A DNA stretch of 21,666 nt from Rheinheimera sp. (lineage in GTDB: Bacteria > Pseudomonadota > Gammaproteobacteria > Enterobacterales > Alteromonadaceae): contig DMYW01000050.1 in NCBI GenBank assembly GCA_003482455.1, positions 325 through 21,990 of the forward strand. The letters are read 5' to 3'. The notes under the pieces are model-generated. The model worked only from the letters and a program-made list of their open reading frames with translations, was not told the DNA's origin and made no database searches. This document shows positions 13,923-21,113 of the stretch, piece after piece (positions within the stretch are counted from its first letter, which is position 1; each line of letters starts with the position of its first letter). Position numbers and translations under genes: made by a program.

Positions 13923-14747
13923 TTAATCGATACTGCGCAGCAGGGCGTTGATCCCCACTTTGGCGCGAGTTTGTGCATCGACACGTTTGACAATCACGGC
14001 AGCGTACAAGCTGTGCGAACCGTCTTTGCTTGGAATGGAACCAGGCACAACCACAGCGCCAGCTGGCACGCGGCCATAGGTGATTTCGCCGGTTTCACGA
14101 TCGTAAATACGGGTCGATTGACTGATGTACACGCCCATGGACAGTACCGCGCCTTCTTCAACAATCACACCTTCGACCACTTCAGAGCGCGCACCGATAA
14201 AGCAGTTGTCTTCGATAATAGTTGGGTTGGCTTGCAGTGGCTCTAACACACCGCCAATGCCGACGCCGCCCGATAAGTGCACGTTTTTACCAATTTGTGC
14301 ACAAGAGCCGACGGTCGCCCAAGTGTCAACCATCGAACCTTCACCGACGTAAGCGCCGATGTTGACGTACGACGGCATCAACACCACGTTTTTGGCAATG
14401 TAGCTGCCTTTGCGCACGGCGGCTGGTGGCACGACGCGCACACCTTCGGCGACAAATTGTTCATGGCTGTAGTCGGCGTATTTCATTGGCACTTTGTCAA
14501 AGAAACGGTTTTCAGCACCGTCCATCACTTGGTTGTCGTTGATCCGAAATGACAACAACACCGCTTTTTTCAGCCATTGATGTGTGACCCATTCGCCGGC
14601 GATCTTCTCGGCGACACGCGCCTGGCCAGAGTCGAGGAGGGCGATGGCGCTTGTGACCGCATGGCGGATCTCATCGCTGACTGTGGTCGGGGTGATCGAC
14701 AAGCGATCTTCAAACGCCTGTTCGATAATGGTTTTTAAATCAGACAT
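13923..14747 (-). CDS. dapD: Tetrahydrodipicolinate N-succinyltransferase DapD
   Basis: DapD transfers succinyl from succinyl-CoA to tetrahydrodipicolinate in the lysine and meso-diaminopimelate pathway, so it feeds peptidoglycan synthesis. The product has 274 residues, exactly the E. coli length, and is nearly collinear: 'WVTHQWLKKAVLLSFRINDNQV', then the hexapeptide-repeat left-handed beta-helix ('VLMPSYVNIGAYVGEGSMVD', 'GKNVHLSGGVGIGGVLEPLQ'), and 'KVGINALLRSID' at the end. It starts at ATG 14747, eight bases after the glnD stop, so it is the last gene of a map-glnD-dapD unit. The Shine-Dalgarno is a modest A/G-rich AAGAAAG. Leftward transcription meets the bidirectional terminator at 13829-13853. 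Confidence 0.98.
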   Translation of the reverse strand: MSDLKTIIEQAFEDRLSITPTTVSDEIRHAVTSAIALLDSGQARVAEKIAGEWVTHQWLKKAVLLSFRINDNQVMDGAENRFFDKVPMKYADYSHEQFVAEGVRVVPPAAVRKGSYIAKNVVLMPSYVNIGAYVGEGSMVDTWATVGSCAQIGKNVHLSGGVGIGGVLEPLQANPTIIEDNCFIGARSEVVEGVIVEEGAVLSMGVYISQSTRIYDRETGEITYGRVPAGAVVVPGSIPSKDGSHSLYAAVIVKRVDAQTRAKVGINALLRSID

Positions 14748-14755
14748 GGTCTTTC

Positions 14756-17380
14756 TTAGCCTTCAGTTGCATCAGTTAAATGGTCGATCAGGACTTTGCG
14801 CAGTTCCGCTTGTTCGTCTGCCGACAGCGCTTGGTCCTGTTGGGTAGAAATCATAAAAAAGTCTTCGGCGCGCTCACCAATAGTAGTGATTTTCGCGGCG
14901 TGGATATTGATATCGCATTGCGCAAACACTTGGCCAATCGTCGCCAGCAACCCAGGCATATCTAAGGCGGCCAATTCCACCATCGAGCGCTGCTTGTTGC
15001 CGCTTGGCAAAAAGGTCACTTTCGGTGGCACGTGGAAGGCTTTTAGTTGTTTGTTCGGCCGCGCTTTGTGATTGATCACTAAATCCGGTTGGGCGATGGC
15101 CTGTTCCAGCGCTTTTTTCAAACTTTGAATGCGTGACGTGGACGTGACCGCGGCGCCGGTTTGCTCAAGCACCACGAAGGTATCCATGGCAAAACCATCT
15201 TTGTTGGTCATGATTTGCGCATCAAAAATACTGACTTTTTTGCTATCGAGCGCGGCAACCATCCGTGCAAACAACTTAGGTTGGTCGGCGGTATACACAA
15301 ACACTTGGGTGCCGCCACGCATGGCGGTCGGGCTGACCAGCACCAGCGGTTTGCTAAAATCGGTGTGGGCGACGAGGTGCTCGGTGTGCCAGGCGATCAG
15401 TTTCGGATTGTAACGGGCAAAATAGTCGGCTTTGAACTTGGCCCACAGCGGCTCGACTTGCGTGGCGGAAATGCCTTGCTCGGCCAATAAACGCAGCGCT
15501 TCGCTTTGATGCTCGCGAATTTGGTCGCGTAAATCCATCGGCTTTTCCAAACCACGGCGAAAGGCCTTTTGCGTGCCCAAATACAGCTCGCGCAGCAGCG
15601 ACCCTTTCCAATCGTTCCACAGGTTGTCGTTGGTGGCGCGAATATCGGCAAGGGTTAAGCAATACAAGTAGTTCAGACGTGTTTCGTCACGGACTTTTTC
15701 GGCAAATTCGGCAATGACGGCAGGGTCGTGGATGTCGCGGCGCTGCGCCGTGACCGACATCAACAGATGCTGCTCCACCAGCCAGACAATCAATTTGGTG
15801 TCAAAGTCGCTGAGCTTATGCATCTTGCCGAATTCTTTGGCATCGATGCCGCCTAAATCCGAGTGATCGCCGCCTCGGCCTTTAGCAATGTCGTGGAAAA
15901 TGCCGGCGAGATACAGCAGCTCAGGTTTTTCCATCCGTTTGACTATTTCGGTACACAGCGGGAATTCCTGCGCATAGTCAGGATCTGTGTAGCGATACAA
16001 GTTTTTCAGCAAACGATGCGTATGTTCGTCCACCGTGTAGGCGTGGAACAAGTCAAACTGCATCTGGCCGACAATGTTGCGCCACTGCGGCAAATAAGCC
16101 GCCAAAATACCGTGACGATGCATCAAGGTGATGGCGCGGTCCATGCCATGTGGGTGGCGGATGATTTCTAAAAACAGCTGACGACAGACTTCGTAGTCTT
16201 GCAAATCACCCATCAAGCGGCGGCGAACTTGCCGCAGCAACCGCAACGTTTCCGAATGAATGCCATGGATGCTTGGCTGATTGGCGATGTGCCAAAACAT
16301 CAATAAGATATTTTCACGGCGTGAAAACACCGCTTTGTCAGGGGCGAAAATCAGGTGGCCGTGGATCTCAAAGTGATCATCGAGCCGGGTGATTTTTTGC
16401 TTGCCGTTGGATTTTAAGATGCTGCCTTCAAAGTGCTGCAGCAGCATTTCGTTGAGTTCATTGACGCGTTGCACAGTGCGGAAAAAGCGTTTCATCATCC
16501 GCTCTACCGACACTTTGCCGTCATCGCCAAAGCCCAGCCAGCGCGCTACGGCCGGTTGATAGTCAAACAAAATGCGGTTTTCGTTACGATTGGCTTCTAA
16601 ATGCAAGAAAAAGCGCATTTGCCATAAATAGCCTTCGCCTTCCATCAACTCTTGGTATTCGTCTTCGGTCAAATATTGATGGGCCACCAGTTCTCGCATG
16701 GTCTTGGTGCGAAAGTGTTTTTTCGCCACCCAACCGATGGTTTGAATGTCGCGCAGCCCACCTGGGTTGGCTTTTAAATTTGGCTCTAAGTTATAGGCTG
16801 TGCCGTGATATTGCGCATGACGACCTTGTTGTTCATGGCGTTTGGCTTGGAAAAAGTCTTTGCTGGGCCAGAAGCTGTCTTTGCTGACTTCCGCTTCAAG
16901 CTGCGCGAACAACGGCTGGTTGCCGGTTAAAAAGCGCATTTCCAACAAATTTGTGGCGACTGTGATGTCGTCTTTACCGATGGTGATGGTCTCTTTGACC
17001 GTGCGCACACTGTGGCCGACTTCCAAGCGCAAATCCCATAAAATGGTAATAAATTGACCGATTTGTTCTTGTTGCGGCTTCGATAGGCGCGAGTCGGCCA
17101 AAATTAGCAAGTCGATATCAGAAAACGGATGCAGTTCACCGCGGCCATAGCCACCGACGGCAATTAAACTCAAGCCTTGATGCTGAGCCAAACCAAAGTG
17201 GCGCCACAGAGCACATAACACTTGGTCCATAAAGCGCGCGCGGGCTTTAACAAGGGAATTGACGGATTGAGTTTTAGAGGCGACTTTCAGCCAGTCCAGA
17301 AAGTCGGCGAAGTATTTTTTGTAGCTCTCAAGGGTAAACTGGCCCGGTACAGATTGCTCAAAAGAAGGCGTCGAAGTCAT
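14756..17380 (-). CDS. glnD: PII uridylyltransferase / uridylyl-removing enzyme GlnD
   Basis: GlnD senses glutamine and adds or removes UMP on PII proteins (GlnB/GlnK), controlling glutamine synthetase and nitrogen-regulated transcription. The 874-residue protein (E. coli 890) shows all domains in order. The nucleotidyltransferase motif GGYGRGELHPFSDID ends with the metal ligands Asp88 and Asp90. The GlnD PII-UTase region includes 'NLKANPGGLRDIQTIGW'. The HD hydrolase domain carries His496-Asp497 in 'FHDIAKGRGGDHSDLG'. Two C-terminal ACT domains (about 690-765 and 796-870) bind glutamine. The ATG at 17380 lies 31 bp after the map stop, and dapD follows after eight bases. The whole enzyme appears intact. 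Confidence 0.98.
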   Translation of the reverse strand: MTSTPSFEQSVPGQFTLESYKKYFADFLDWLKVASKTQSVNSLVKARARFMDQVLCALWRHFGLAQHQGLSLIAVGGYGRGELHPFSDIDLLILADSRLSKPQQEQIGQFITILWDLRLEVGHSVRTVKETITIGKDDITVATNLLEMRFLTGNQPLFAQLEAEVSKDSFWPSKDFFQAKRHEQQGRHAQYHGTAYNLEPNLKANPGGLRDIQTIGWVAKKHFRTKTMRELVAHQYLTEDEYQELMEGEGYLWQMRFFLHLEANRNENRILFDYQPAVARWLGFGDDGKVSVERMMKRFFRTVQRVNELNEMLLQHFEGSILKSNGKQKITRLDDHFEIHGHLIFAPDKAVFSRRENILLMFWHIANQPSIHGIHSETLRLLRQVRRRLMGDLQDYEVCRQLFLEIIRHPHGMDRAITLMHRHGILAAYLPQWRNIVGQMQFDLFHAYTVDEHTHRLLKNLYRYTDPDYAQEFPLCTEIVKRMEKPELLYLAGIFHDIAKGRGGDHSDLGGIDAKEFGKMHKLSDFDTKLIVWLVEQHLLMSVTAQRRDIHDPAVIAEFAEKVRDETRLNYLYCLTLADIRATNDNLWNDWKGSLLRELYLGTQKAFRRGLEKPMDLRDQIREHQSEALRLLAEQGISATQVEPLWAKFKADYFARYNPKLIAWHTEHLVAHTDFSKPLVLVSPTAMRGGTQVFVYTADQPKLFARMVAALDSKKVSIFDAQIMTNKDGFAMDTFVVLEQTGAAVTSTSRIQSLKKALEQAIAQPDLVINHKARPNKQLKAFHVPPKVTFLPSGNKQRSMVELAALDMPGLLATIGQVFAQCDINIHAAKITTIGERAEDFFMISTQQDQALSADEQAELRKVLIDHLTDATEG

Positions 17381-17411
17381 GCACTGTTACCCAAAGGGAC
17401 AGCGCACCTGC

Positions 17412-18203
17412 TTAGTCCGCTGTCAAAACTCGCTCAATCGTGTCATCTGAACGCAAGGTCAGAATCTCACAGCCCGTGTCCGTCACTAAAATGGTGTGTT
17501 CGAACTGAGCTGATAAACTACGATCTTTCGTTACAACCGTCCAGCCGTCTTTCAGTAATTTGCTGTGGCGCTCGCCGGCGTTGATCATCGGCTCGACCGT
17601 GATACACATGCCTGTTTTGAGAACGTCACCTGTGCCAGGGCGGCCGTAATGCAGCACTTGTGGGTCCTCGTGGAAGCCTTCACCAATGCCATGGCCACAA
17701 TATTCGCGCACCACGGAATAATTGTGTTTCTCGGCATGCACCTGAATGGCGTGACCAATATCGCCTAAACGGGCGCCGTTTTTGACCTTTTTCAGCCCCA
17801 AATACAAACATTCTTGGGTGATGCGCACTAAGCGGTCGGCCAAAATCGATGGTTTACCAACCATAAACATCTTTGAGGTATCGCCGTGGTAACCGTCTTT
17901 AATCACTGTAATGTCGACGTTGACGATGTCGCCGTCTTTTAACAGCTTGTCATCGGCGGGAATACCATGGCAAATCACATGGTTGACCGAGGTACAAATC
18001 GATTTTGGAAAGCCGTGGTAATTCAGTGGGGCAGGGATGGCTTGTTGCACATTGACGATGTAATCATGACAAATCCGGTCCAGCTCGCCGGTGCTGACGC
18101 CTGCCTTGATGTACGGTTCGATCATTTCCAGTACTTCAGCGGCTAAGCGGCCTGCTACGCGCATTTTTTCGATTTGATCCGGGGTCTTGATTATCGCGGT
18201 CAT
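17412..18203 (-). CDS. map: Type I methionine aminopeptidase
   Basis: Map removes the initiator methionine from nascent proteins. The 263-residue product (E. coli 264) has the five metal ligands at the same numbers as E. coli: Asp97, Asp108, His171, Glu204 and Glu235, plus His79 in 'VNHVICHGIP'. It has no N-terminal extension, so it is the short type Ia form. ATG 18203 has a GAGAGAG purine run about six bases upstream. It is first in the leftward map-glnD-dapD unit and divergent from rpsB, a very common arrangement in gammaproteobacteria. Its predicted promoter overlaps that of rpsB (18257-18285). Confidence 0.98.
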   Translation of the reverse strand: MTAIIKTPDQIEKMRVAGRLAAEVLEMIEPYIKAGVSTGELDRICHDYIVNVQQAIPAPLNYHGFPKSICTSVNHVICHGIPADDKLLKDGDIVNVDITVIKDGYHGDTSKMFMVGKPSILADRLVRITQECLYLGLKKVKNGARLGDIGHAIQVHAEKHNYSVVREYCGHGIGEGFHEDPQVLHYGRPGTGDVLKTGMCITVEPMINAGERHSKLLKDGWTVVTKDRSLSAQFEHTILVTDTGCEILTLRSDDTIERVLTAD

Positions 18204-18227
18204 TCAGTCTCTCTCTGCTGCAAAACT

Positions 18228-18243
18228 ACACAATTCATTGTGT
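18228..18243. repeat. 16-bp inverted repeat overlapping the rpsB -35 element
   Basis: ACACAAT (18228-18234) and ATTGTGT (18237-18243) are perfect 7-base arms around TC. The right arm contains the predicted -35 hexamer of rpsB. On the other strand the repeat lies within the predicted map leader. This is a plausible operator for a dimeric regulator controlling the divergent pair. Confidence 0.45.
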
Positions 18244-18266
18244 TTCAGGGGCCGATATGTTATAAA
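18238..18266 (+). promoter_or_regulatory. rpsB-tsf promoter with extended -10 and GC-rich discriminator
   Basis: TTGTGT (18238-18243), a 17-base spacer and TATAAA (18261-18266), preceded by TGT to give an extended -10. The bases after it, GCGCGCCGC, form a GC-rich discriminator as in stringently controlled ribosomal promoters. Transcription would start near 18273, giving a leader of about 200 nt. Confidence 0.7.
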
Positions 18267-18285
18267 GCGCGCCGCAATTTGGCAA
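18257..18285 (-). promoter_or_regulatory. Predicted map promoter
   Basis: On the minus strand TTGCCA (18285-18280) and TAACAT (18262-18257) are 17 bases apart; they match five and four of six consensus bases. The -10 box shares two bases with the opposing rpsB -10 box, so the two polymerases could not bind at once. Confidence 0.45.
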
Positions 18286-18301
18286 ATAAAGCCGATGAAT
18301 T

Positions 18302-18457
18302 GTAGCAACGCCACGTTGTTACCGCGGTAAAAGCTCGTTACGAGCACCCAATTGCGACATCCAATTAATGTAAACAACACACATACATCGTCACATAAAC
18401 CGGGGTGCTGGAACTCTGTTTCAGTCGGATTTATGGGATGTATGGAGGCCTAACCCC
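18302..18457 (+). promoter_or_regulatory. Structured rpsB leader, probable S2 autoregulatory RNA
   Basis: The leader folds by eye into several helices. First GTAGCAACG (18302-18310) with CGTTGTTAC (18314-18322), and GCTCG/CGAGC (18333-18345). Then a nested element: CATACATC (18382-18389) with GATGTATG (18437-18444), ATAAACCG (18395-18402) with CGG-A-TTTAT (18426-18434), and CTGGAAC (18408-18414) with GTTTCAG (18418-18424). GGGGT (18402-18406) can also pair with ACCCC (18453-18457), just before the Shine-Dalgarno, as a pseudoknot. Gammaproteobacterial rpsB leaders are known to bind S2 and repress rpsB-tsf translation; the 'CACATAAACCGGG' segment resembles the E. coli leader as I remember it. 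Confidence 0.7.
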
Positions 18458-18475
18458 TAAAGAGGAATGACTCAC

Positions 18476-19204
18476 ATGGCTAAAGTTTCAATGCGCGATA
18501 TGCTCCAAGCGGGCGTACATTTCGGTCACCAAACTCGTTACTGGAACCCAAAAATGAAGCCGTTCATTTTCGGTGCTCGTAACCGCGTTCATATCATCAA
18601 CCTGGAAAAAACTGTTCCAATGATGAACGACGCACTGGCTTTCATCCAGTCAGTAGCTGCGAAAAAAGGTAAAATCCTGTTCGTTGGTACCAAACGCGCT
18701 GCATCAGAAGCTATCAAAGACGCCGCTCTGCAAGCTGACCAGTACTATGTAAACCACCGTTGGTTAGGTGGCATGCTGACTAACTGGAAAACTGTTCGTC
18801 AATCAATCAAACGTCTGAAAGATCTGGAACAACAGAGCCAAGACGGTACTTTCGAGAAGCTGACCAAAAAAGAAGCTCTGGACCGTACTCGTGAGATGGA
18901 CAAGCTGGAAAAGAGCCTGGGCGGTATTAAAGATATGGGCGGTCTGCCAGACGCTCTGTTCGTAATCGACGCTGATCACGAACATATCGCTATCAAAGAA
19001 GCAAACAACCTGGGCATCCCAGTAGTTTCTATCGTTGATACCAACTCTGATCCAAAAGGTGTTGATTTTGTCGTTCCAGGTAACGATGACGCGATCCGCG
19101 CTATCCAGCTGTACCTGAGCGCTGTTAACGCTGCAATCGCAGAAGGCCGCGAGAAGAACATCGAAGTTCAAGCTGAAGCTGACAACTTCGTCGCTGCTGA
19201 GTAA
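18476..19204 (+). CDS. rpsB: 30S ribosomal protein S2
   Basis: The 242-residue product (E. coli 241) has the standard S2 sequence: 'MRDMLQAGVHFGHQTRYWNP', 'KPFIFGARNRVHIINLEKT', 'RWLGGMLTNWKTVRQSI' and 'GIPVVSIVDTNSDP'. S2 binds late in 30S assembly between head and body and is needed to accommodate S1. I use ATG 18476, with GAGGAA (18462-18467) eight bases upstream; an ATG at 18467 is in frame but sits on the Shine-Dalgarno itself. Codon choice is strongly biased to the highly expressed set (CTG, CGT, GGT, AAA), unlike the flanking metabolic genes. tsf follows after 104 bp, and S2 probably represses both genes through the leader. Confidence 0.98.
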   Translation: MAKVSMRDMLQAGVHFGHQTRYWNPKMKPFIFGARNRVHIINLEKTVPMMNDALAFIQSVAAKKGKILFVGTKRAASEAIKDAALQADQYYVNHRWLGGMLTNWKTVRQSIKRLKDLEQQSQDGTFEKLTKKEALDRTREMDKLEKSLGGIKDMGGLPDALFVIDADHEHIAIKEANNLGIPVVSIVDTNSDPKGVDFVVPGNDDAIRAIQLYLSAVNAAIAEGREKNIEVQAEADNFVAAE

Positions 19205-19213
19205 TTCAGCGGC

Positions 19214-19274
19214 GGTCAGGGCTGTCATCTGATTGTCCTGACCCACTTTTATGCTAGACGGGGGCTTACGCCCC
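19214..19274 (+). terminator. Two hairpins between rpsB and tsf, possible attenuator
   Basis: GGTCAGG (19214-19220) pairs with CCTGACC (19237-19243), followed by CACTTTT, a weak terminator. A second stem GGGGC/GCCCC (19261-19274) with a TTAC loop lies just before the tsf ribosome site. The first may reduce read-through into tsf or mark an RNA-processing site; neither resembles a full terminator. Confidence 0.45.
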
Positions 19275-19308
19275 TGTTGCTTAATCTGATTGAAACGAGG
19301 AATTCCCC

Positions 19309-20181
19309 ATGGCTGTAACCGCCGGTTTAGTAAAAGAATTACGCGAGCGCACTGGCGCTGGCATGATGGACTGCAAAAAAGCTCTGGAAGAGACTGCAGG
19401 TGACATCGAAGCAGCAATCGAATTAATGCGTAAAAACGGTCAAGCCAAAGCTGCTAAAAAAGCTGGCCGTATCGCTGCTGAAGGCGTGGTGATCACTCGC
19501 GTTGGCAACGGTTACGCTGTTGCAATCGAGTTCAACTGTGAAACTGACTTCGTTGCTCGCGACGTAAGCTTCTTAGGTTTCGCCAACGCTGTTGCTGACT
19601 TAGCTCATGCCAACAAACTGTTCACAGTAGACGCGATCAACGCAGCTGATTTGAACGGTGCTTCTGTTGAAGAAACTCGTGCAACACTGGTTGCTAAAAT
19701 CGGTGAAAACATCAACGTACGTCGTATCAACGTGGTTGAAGGCGGTAACATCGGTGCATACGTGCACTCTGGCCGTATCGGCGTTCTGGCTGTGTTGGAA
19801 GGCGGTACTGAAGAGCACGCAAAAGATGTTGCAATGCACATCGCTGCAAACAACCCAGCTTACCTGACTCCAGAGTCAGTACCAGCTGACGTTGTAGCCA
19901 AAGAGAAAGAAATCCAAATCGAAATCGCTATCAACTCAGGCAAGCCAAAAGAAATCGCTGAGAAGATGGTGGTTGGTCGTATGACGAAGTTCACTGGCGA
20001 AGTTTCATTAACTGGCCAAATGTTCGTTAAAGATCCAAACATCACTGTAGCTGACTTCCTGAAATCAGCCGGTGCAAAAGCAGTTTCTTTCATTCGCTTA
20101 GAAGTAGGCGAAGGTATCGAGAAGCAAGAAACTGACTTCGCAGCTGAAGTTGCTGCTCAAATCGCAGCGGCTAAGAAGTAA
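19309..20181 (+). CDS. tsf: Elongation factor Ts
   Basis: EF-Ts exchanges GDP for GTP on EF-Tu. The 290-residue product (E. coli 283) has the UBA-like N-terminal domain with 'LRERTGAGMMDCKKALEE', and the EF-Tu-contacting 'NCETDFVARD' segment whose Asp-Phe pair inserts near the EF-Tu magnesium site. The core with 'HIAANNPAYLTPESVP' and the C-terminal module ending 'QIAAAKK' follow. ATG 19309 has GAGGAA eight bases upstream. Codon bias matches rpsB. It is cotranscribed with rpsB, and a strong terminator at 20217-20250 separates it from pyrH. Confidence 0.98.
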   Translation: MAVTAGLVKELRERTGAGMMDCKKALEETAGDIEAAIELMRKNGQAKAAKKAGRIAAEGVVITRVGNGYAVAIEFNCETDFVARDVSFLGFANAVADLAHANKLFTVDAINAADLNGASVEETRATLVAKIGENINVRRINVVEGGNIGAYVHSGRIGVLAVLEGGTEEHAKDVAMHIAANNPAYLTPESVPADVVAKEKEIQIEIAINSGKPKEIAEKMVVGRMTKFTGEVSLTGQMFVKDPNITVADFLKSAGAKAVSFIRLEVGEGIEKQETDFAAEVAAQIAAAKK

Positions 20182-20216
20182 TTTCTAGCTGTATGCAGCG
20201 TAATACACGCTAAAAT

Positions 20217-20250
20217 AACCGCGACTGGCTTGCCAGCCGCGGTTTTTTTT
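20217..20250 (+). terminator. Intrinsic terminator after tsf
   Basis: AACCGCG (20217-20223) pairs with CGCGGTT (20238-20244), extended inside by CTGGC/GCCAG around a TT loop, and eight T follow (20243-20250). It ends the rpsB-tsf transcript. Confidence 0.93.
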
Positions 20251-20326
20251 AATCAGTGAAAGCCGGTTTGCTGTCCACCAAACGCGGCACAACAATTTTA
20301 ACTATCAACGGCATGATGGGGATCGC

Positions 20327-21067
20327 ATGAGCACTAATCCAAAACCAACCTACAGAAGAATTCTTTTAAAGTTAAGTGGTGAAGCCCTGATGGGGGATGA
20401 AGGCTTTGGTATTGATCCCAAAGTGCTTGACCGCATGGCGACTGAAATCAAAGAGTTAGTCGAGCTTGGTATTCAAGTAGGTATCGTCATCGGTGGTGGT
20501 AACATTTTCCGTGGTGAAGGCTTGGCCAAAGCGGGTATGAACCGCGTGGTCGGTGACCACATGGGTATGCTGGCAACTGTGATGAACGGCTTAGCCATGC
20601 GCGACGCTTTGCACCGTGCATTCGTTAATGCGCGTTTGATGTCAGCGATTAATTTAAAAGGCGTCTGTGACGACTATAACTGGGCGGAAGCCATCAGCTT
20701 GCTGAAATCTGGTCGCGTGGTCATTTTCTCTGCCGGTACCGGCAACCCGTTCTTTACCACAGATTCTGCTGCATGTTTACGTGGTATCGAAATTGAAGCC
20801 GATGCCGTGTTAAAAGCCACTAAAGTTGACGGCGTATTCTCTGCCGACCCAGTCAAAGATCCAACAGCGACTTTGTACACAGGCTTGACCTACGACGAAG
20901 TGTTAACCAAAGAGCTGAAAGTGATGGATTTAGCCGCATTTACGCTAGCTCGCGACCACAGCTTACAAATTCGTGTGTTCAATATGAACAAACCAGGCGC
21001 GTTAAAACGCGTGGTGATGGGCGAAGCGGAAGGCACAGTGATCGACCACGCGGAAAATTTACAGTAA
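20327..21067 (+). CDS. pyrH: UMP kinase PyrH
   Basis: PyrH phosphorylates UMP to UDP with ATP; it is the hexameric bacterial enzyme of the amino acid kinase fold, essential for pyrimidine nucleotide supply. The 246-residue product (E. coli 241) has 'ILLKLSGEALMG', the glycine-rich 'IGGGNIFRG', 'MGMLATVMNGLAMRDAL', 'TGNPFFTTDSAA' and 'KVDGVFSADP'. ATG 20327 follows GGGGAT at a suitable distance. It lies 145 bp after tsf, beyond a terminator, so it needs its own promoter; the best candidate (TTGCTG near 20269, AACAAT 17 bases on) is weak. frr follows after 46 bp, the usual pyrH-frr pairing. Confidence 0.98.
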   Translation: MSTNPKPTYRRILLKLSGEALMGDEGFGIDPKVLDRMATEIKELVELGIQVGIVIGGGNIFRGEGLAKAGMNRVVGDHMGMLATVMNGLAMRDALHRAFVNARLMSAINLKGVCDDYNWAEAISLLKSGRVVIFSAGTGNPFFTTDSAACLRGIEIEADAVLKATKVDGVFSADPVKDPTATLYTGLTYDEVLTKELKVMDLAAFTLARDHSLQIRVFNMNKPGALKRVVMGEAEGTVIDHAENLQ

Positions 21068-21113
21068 ACTAGCCGCAACTTTTCGATTTAGCTCCGATAA
21101 AAGGAACAATTCC

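Noticed and set aside
13755..14246. 163-residue plus-strand ORF spanning the hairpin cluster and the dapD end
   Set aside because: It runs through terminators and then antisense to dapD; the apparent protein has no recognisable pattern.
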